Positions 30,323 through 33,428 of a DNA stretch of 33,428 nt are shown here, in pieces. The notes beneath the pieces were generated by a model, which was not told where the DNA came from, did no database searches, and saw nothing but the letters and a program-made list of their open reading frames with translations. The stretch comes from Clostridia bacterium (GTDB lineage: Bacteria > Bacillota > Clostridia > Oscillospirales > Acutalibacteraceae): NCBI GenBank assembly GCA_017938985.1, contig JAGBAK010000117.1, forward strand, positions 1 through 33,428, in the 5' to 3' direction. Made by a program: the position numbers and the translations under genes. The stretch's first letter is position 1. The number at the start of each line of letters is the position of its first letter.

Positions 30323-31441
30323 GTGAAAAAACTTGTTTCGCTTTTGTTGGTGGCGGTGCTTGTTTTCAGCTTTGCCGCGTGCACAGAAAATGAAGATATA
30401 AAAGAAACAACCGCTTCATTACAGACGGAGCCTTCAGATACAAAAACCGATACAGATGCTGCTGAAAAAGAAACTACCGTTATTGCCGAGTCTGTTATCA
30501 AAGACGAAAATATGAAGTTTAAACCGATTGAAGATATCAACGATGCAACAAGTGTTAAGGAACTTATAAAAAGTTGGGCAACAAACGGAGGTGACAAGCT
30601 TCACAGTCGCAACGTTATCAATATTTTGCTGATTGGCGAAGACTACGTTGACGGTTCAAGCCGTTCTGACGCCGCAATACTTGTTTCAATCGACAAGAAA
30701 AACCATAAAATCACGCTCACCTCTTTCCTCAGGGATTCATACACTTATATGAACATCAACGGTCAGGACAGATATGACAAAACCAACCATTCCTATGCGT
30801 GGGGCGGAGCCGAAAAGCTTAAAGAGGTTATTTCGGATAACTATAAAATCATAATTGACCACTATGCTATACTGGATTTTGAGGGATTTGTGAGCATTAT
30901 TGATACTCTGGGCGGTGTTAACGTTGAGGTTACCCAGGCTGAATCGGAATATATCAGCAACACAAGCTCTTACAGGGTTCCGAGCGGAAAAAGCGTAAAG
31001 CTTAACGGCGAAGAAGCTCTTTATTTTGCAAGAATCCGAAAGCTTGACGGCGAAGCACAGCGCACCGAGCGCCAGAGAAGACTTCTCACCGCTTGCCTCA
31101 AGGGACTGAACGGTTCTACGGTTGATGAACTTGAAGCCGTGCTCAAAGCTCTTTACCCTTACGTTGAAACAGATTATACCGAGCTTCAGCTTGCGGCGTT
31201 GGGCACACAGGCATTGACAGGCAAATGGTTCGAGTTTGACGTAATCAGCTCAACTGCGCCGTCAGAAGAAAACCGTATGGGATTCAACTCATACAAAACC
31301 CACACGGGCAACCTTTCGGTTTGGATTGTTGACTATATCAAAGCCGCAAGAGAGCTTCAGCTTTCAATCTATGGCGAAACAAACATTATTTTAAGCGAGG
31401 GCAAACGCAACACGGCAATTGACCTTGCAAAAAGTGAATAA
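30323..31441 (+). CDS. LytR-CpsA-Psr (LCP) family protein with lipoprotein signal
   Basis: LCP enzymes attach teichoic acids, capsule or other undecaprenyl-linked polymers to peptidoglycan outside the membrane. The LCP domain spans about residues 98-262: NILLIGED, RSDAAILVSID (Asp and Arg near 114-116), TSFLRDSY (R137, D138), LDFEGFVSIIDTLGGVNVE, and the Arg cluster ARIRKLDGEAQRTERQRR (R237-R253) that contacts pyrophosphate. The N-terminus is a lipoprotein signal, VFSFAAC, with the Cys at residue 20, where most LCP proteins have a plain transmembrane anchor. The start is a GTG with GGGGG upstream. It is a single-gene unit closed by a bidirectional terminator. Confidence 0.92.
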   Translation: MKKLVSLLLVAVLVFSFAACTENEDIKETTASLQTEPSDTKTDTDAAEKETTVIAESVIKDENMKFKPIEDINDATSVKELIKSWATNGGDKLHSRNVINILLIGEDYVDGSSRSDAAILVSIDKKNHKITLTSFLRDSYTYMNINGQDRYDKTNHSYAWGGAEKLKEVISDNYKIIIDHYAILDFEGFVSIIDTLGGVNVEVTQAESEYISNTSSYRVPSGKSVKLNGEEALYFARIRKLDGEAQRTERQRRLLTACLKGLNGSTVDELEAVLKALYPYVETDYTELQLAALGTQALTGKWFEFDVISSTAPSEENRMGFNSYKTHTGNLSVWIVDYIKAARELQLSIYGETNIILSEGKRNTAIDLAKSE

Positions 31442-31443
31442 CA

Positions 31444-31482
31444 AAAAATAAGGAGCTGTTTTGAACAGCTCCTTGTTTTTTT
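31444..31482. terminator. Bidirectional terminator between the LCP gene and the glnS unit
   Basis: A perfect 11-bp stem (31450-31460 with 31464-31474) with a 3-base loop. T runs follow on the plus strand (31476-31482) and on the minus strand (A run at 31444-31448), so it ends both convergent units. Confidence 0.92.
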
Positions 31483-32152
31483 AATGTTTAACTTTTTTAA
31501 CAACAGGCTCTTTATTTTCGCCGATTTCAATAAGAGCAAATGCGCCTGTCCAGACGATAATACCCACAAAAATCATAATAAATGCGGAATGGAAGCCGCC
31601 GAGCATCAGGGTGTCAACACCGACAAAGCCGAGAAGTATGTTCGTGATCCATTTATCAGGGTTGGTGCCAAAGAGGGCTTCAACAGAAATTTCACCGCTG
31701 ATAAGCACCTGTGCGGCAGAGTTGAAGCTGACAATCATAATAATTGCAGAGATAAGACCCGCTGCGCCTGCGATAAGAACAGGAAGTCTTTTGCTGCTGC
31801 AGATTGAGAAGATAATAACAAAAAGAGCAATCAGCAGGCAAAGAACAAAGCAAACCGCAAAGGTGATGAGTCTGCCTTTGAGCGGATCAAGAGCTTCGGG
31901 CCATGTAAATGAACCTGAAAAGTTGCTGAAAATATTTGAATAAATGTGCTTGCCCTGAGCAATCTGTACGATTTCATGAATTGAGAAAGATTCTTCAACA
32001 CCTATGCCGGGAGAATCGGGACTTAAAAGCTGAACCAGCCACTGGGCATTTTCGTTTGAGCCAACCTGAATAAAAATCAGCTCAAGAAAATATGCCGCAG
32101 GAAAGATTGCAGCCGCAATCAGGATGTTGACTATTTTCATTACGTATTTCAT
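31481..32152 (-). CDS. Hypothetical membrane protein, four predicted membrane segments
   Basis: A 223-residue protein that I do not recognise. Membrane segments are likely near residues 8-28, 93-116, 123-145 and 172-208, with an extracytoplasmic loop of about 65 residues between the first two. The C-terminus is basic (EPVVKKVKH) and should face the cytoplasm. The ATG at 32152 has GAAAGGA upstream; the longer frame to 32248 runs back into glnS and has no ribosome site. It begins 22 bases after the glnS stop and is probably read through from glnS. A role linked to glutamine or translation is not implied by this. Confidence 0.8.
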   Translation of the reverse strand: MKYVMKIVNILIAAAIFPAAYFLELIFIQVGSNENAQWLVQLLSPDSPGIGVEESFSIHEIVQIAQGKHIYSNIFSNFSGSFTWPEALDPLKGRLITFAVCFVLCLLIALFVIIFSICSSKRLPVLIAGAAGLISAIIMIVSFNSAAQVLISGEISVEALFGTNPDKWITNILLGFVGVDTLMLGGFHSAFIMIFVGIIVWTGAFALIEIGENKEPVVKKVKH

Positions 32153-32174
32153 CGCAAAAATCCTTTCTTTACGA

Positions 32175-33428
32175 TTATTTCCAGGAGGTATTAAGAGCAA
32201 CTGTGCGGTTGAAAACAAGCTTATCTTCTGTTGAGGACTTGTCAACACAGAAATAACCCTGTCTCATAAACTGGAAGGCGTCGCCGCACTTTGCATTTGC
32301 AATTGAGCCTTCAACAAGGCAGCCTTCAAGAACTTCAAGCGAATTGGGGTTAAGGTGGTTAAGATAATTTTCTTTTCCGTCAACAAAGGGGTTTTCGGCA
32401 CCGAAAAGACGGTCATAGAGACGGATTTCACAGGGAGCGCAGTCTGCTGCGCTGACCCAATGGATTGTGCCCTTGACCTTTCTGCCGTCGGCGGAATCGC
32501 CGCCCTTGGTTTCGGGGTCATATGTGCAGTGCAGGCAGGTAACGTTGCCTTCATCATCTGTTTCGTAGCCTGTGCAGGTTACGAAATATGCGCTCTTAAG
32601 GCGAACCTCGTTGCCGGGATAGAGTCTGAAATATTTCTTGACAGGCTCAGCCATAAAGTCGTCTCTTTCAACGTAAATTTCTCTTGAGAAATGAACGGTT
32701 CTTGTACCGAGTTCGGGTTTAAGAGGATTGATTTCAACCTCAATTGCTTCTGCCTGACCTTCGGGATAGTTATCAATGATAACCTTAAGGGGACGAAGAA
32801 CAGCCATGGCTCTGGGAGCGTTTTCATTGAGGTTATCTCTGACGCAGGCTTCAAGCAGACCGTAATCAACAACGCTGTCTGCCTTTGAAACGCCGATGCG
32901 GTTGATGAATTCACGCACGGCTGCTGCAGGGTAACCTCTTCTTCTCAGACCGCAGAGAGTAATCATTCTGGGGTCGTCCCAACCTTCAACAATACCCTTC
33001 TGAACCATTTCAAGGTTATATCTCTTGCTGGTTACGCAATAGTTGAGGTTAAGACGTGCAAATTCAATCTGTCTGGGAGGCTCTTCAAAACCGATTTCTT
33101 TGATAAACCAATCGTAAAGAGGTCTGTGGTTTTCAAATTCAAGCGAGCAGAGCGAATAGGTTACGCCTTCCCTTGCATCCGAAAGAGGATGAGCAAAGTC
33201 ATACATGGGATAAACGCACCATTTATCGCCTGTCTGGTGGTGAGTAACGTGAGCAATTCTGTAAATAACAGGGTCACGCATATTGATGTTGGGCGATGCC
33301 ATATCAATTTTTGCTCTGAGGGTTCTTTCGCCGTCAGCAAATTCGCCTTTTGTCATTCTCTCAAAGAGGTCAAGGTTTTCTTCAATTGAACGCTCTCTGT
33401 AGGGGCTGTTTTTGCCGGGTTCTGTGAG
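32175..33428 (-). CDS. glnS: Glutaminyl-tRNA synthetase, 3' part (gene runs past the window edge)
   Basis: GlnRS attaches glutamine to tRNA-Gln. Only the C-terminal 417 residues are in the window; the frame is open to 33428, where [21 protein letters not shown] lies in part and matches the region after the HIGH motif. The KMSKS-equivalent loop is YCVTSKRYN. The second half is the beta-barrel anticodon-binding domain ([15 protein letters not shown], then [15 protein letters not shown]). Near its C-terminus [12 protein letters not shown] is typical. The presence of GlnRS is notable, since many Clostridia charge tRNA-Gln through GatCAB; some carry both. A Met at 33356 is not the true start. Confidence 0.95.
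   Translation of the reverse strand, partial: LTEPGKNSPYRERSIEENLDLFERMTKGEFADGERTLRAKIDMASPNINMRDPVIYRIAHVTHHQTGDKWCVYPMYDFAHPLSDAREGVTYSLCSLEFENHRPLYDWFIKEIGFEEPPRQIEFARLNLNYCVTSKRYNLEMVQKGIVEGWDDPRMITLCGLRRRGYPAAAVREFINRIGVSKADSVVDYGLLEACVRDNLNENAPRAMAVLRPLKVIIDNYPEGQAEAIEVEINPLKPELGTRTVHFSREIYVERDDFMAEPVKKYFRLYPGNEVRLKSAYFVTCTGYETDDEGNVTCLHCTYDPETKGGDSADGRKVKGTIHWVSAADCAPCEIRLYDRLFGAENPFVDGKENYLNHLNPNSLEVLEGCLVEGSIANAKCGDAFQFMRQGYFCVDKSSTEDKLVFNRTVALNTSWK

Overview
The window looks like chromosomal DNA of a moderately AT-rich Firmicute of class Clostridia, most likely a gut Oscillospiraceae/Ruminococcaceae-type anaerobe. The basis is the set of linked genes (scr-dnaX-ybaB-recR, dnaN-yaaA-recF-remB, DUF951-prfA), strong AGGAGG-type ribosome binding sites, sigmaA-type promoters with 17-base spacers, short U-tailed terminators, and low-complexity secreted proteins of a kind common in these bacteria. 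The assignment is by gene content and is an inference.

Layout. 1-1000: IS30-family transposase whose left end lies outside the window. 1001-2610: leftward two-gene unit (PHP-domain phosphoesterase and an unrecognised protein). 2730-11730: mostly rightward housekeeping genes: mnmA, DUF951, prfA, a TsaC/Sua5-CoaE fusion, an M18 aminopeptidase, an M24 Xaa-Pro peptidase, efp and an acidic zinc-ribbon protein. An S1-domain protein runs leftward, tail to tail with mnmA. 11789-17665: leftward replication/repair block: SRP RNA-dnaX-ybaB-recR, then an intergenic region with the marks of a replication origin, then dnaN-yaaA-recF-remB. dnaA and gyrB, the usual partners, are absent.

17804-18892: PRK06851-like ATPase. 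18927-21682: compact GATC-type restriction-modification cassette (HTH-Dam methylase, DpnII-type endonuclease, a second methylase) lying between two near-identical 35-base copies of a terminator hairpin, as if inserted with target duplication. 21719-24803: TPP-riboswitch-controlled thiT, a radical SAM protein and a TVP38-type membrane protein. 24948-31441: four extracytoplasmic or membrane-anchored proteins (secreted beta-repeat protein, duplicated-domain lipoprotein, zinc-ribbon membrane protein, LCP-family lipoprotein) with an XRE regulator on the other strand. 31481-33428: small membrane protein and the 3' part of glnS.

Most notable points: the origin-like region next to dnaN without dnaA; the R-M cassette bracketed by a duplicated terminator, with a palindrome in its promoter and a DNA-binding domain on its methylase; and the single-chain fusion of a tRNA t6A synthesis enzyme to the last enzyme of CoA synthesis.
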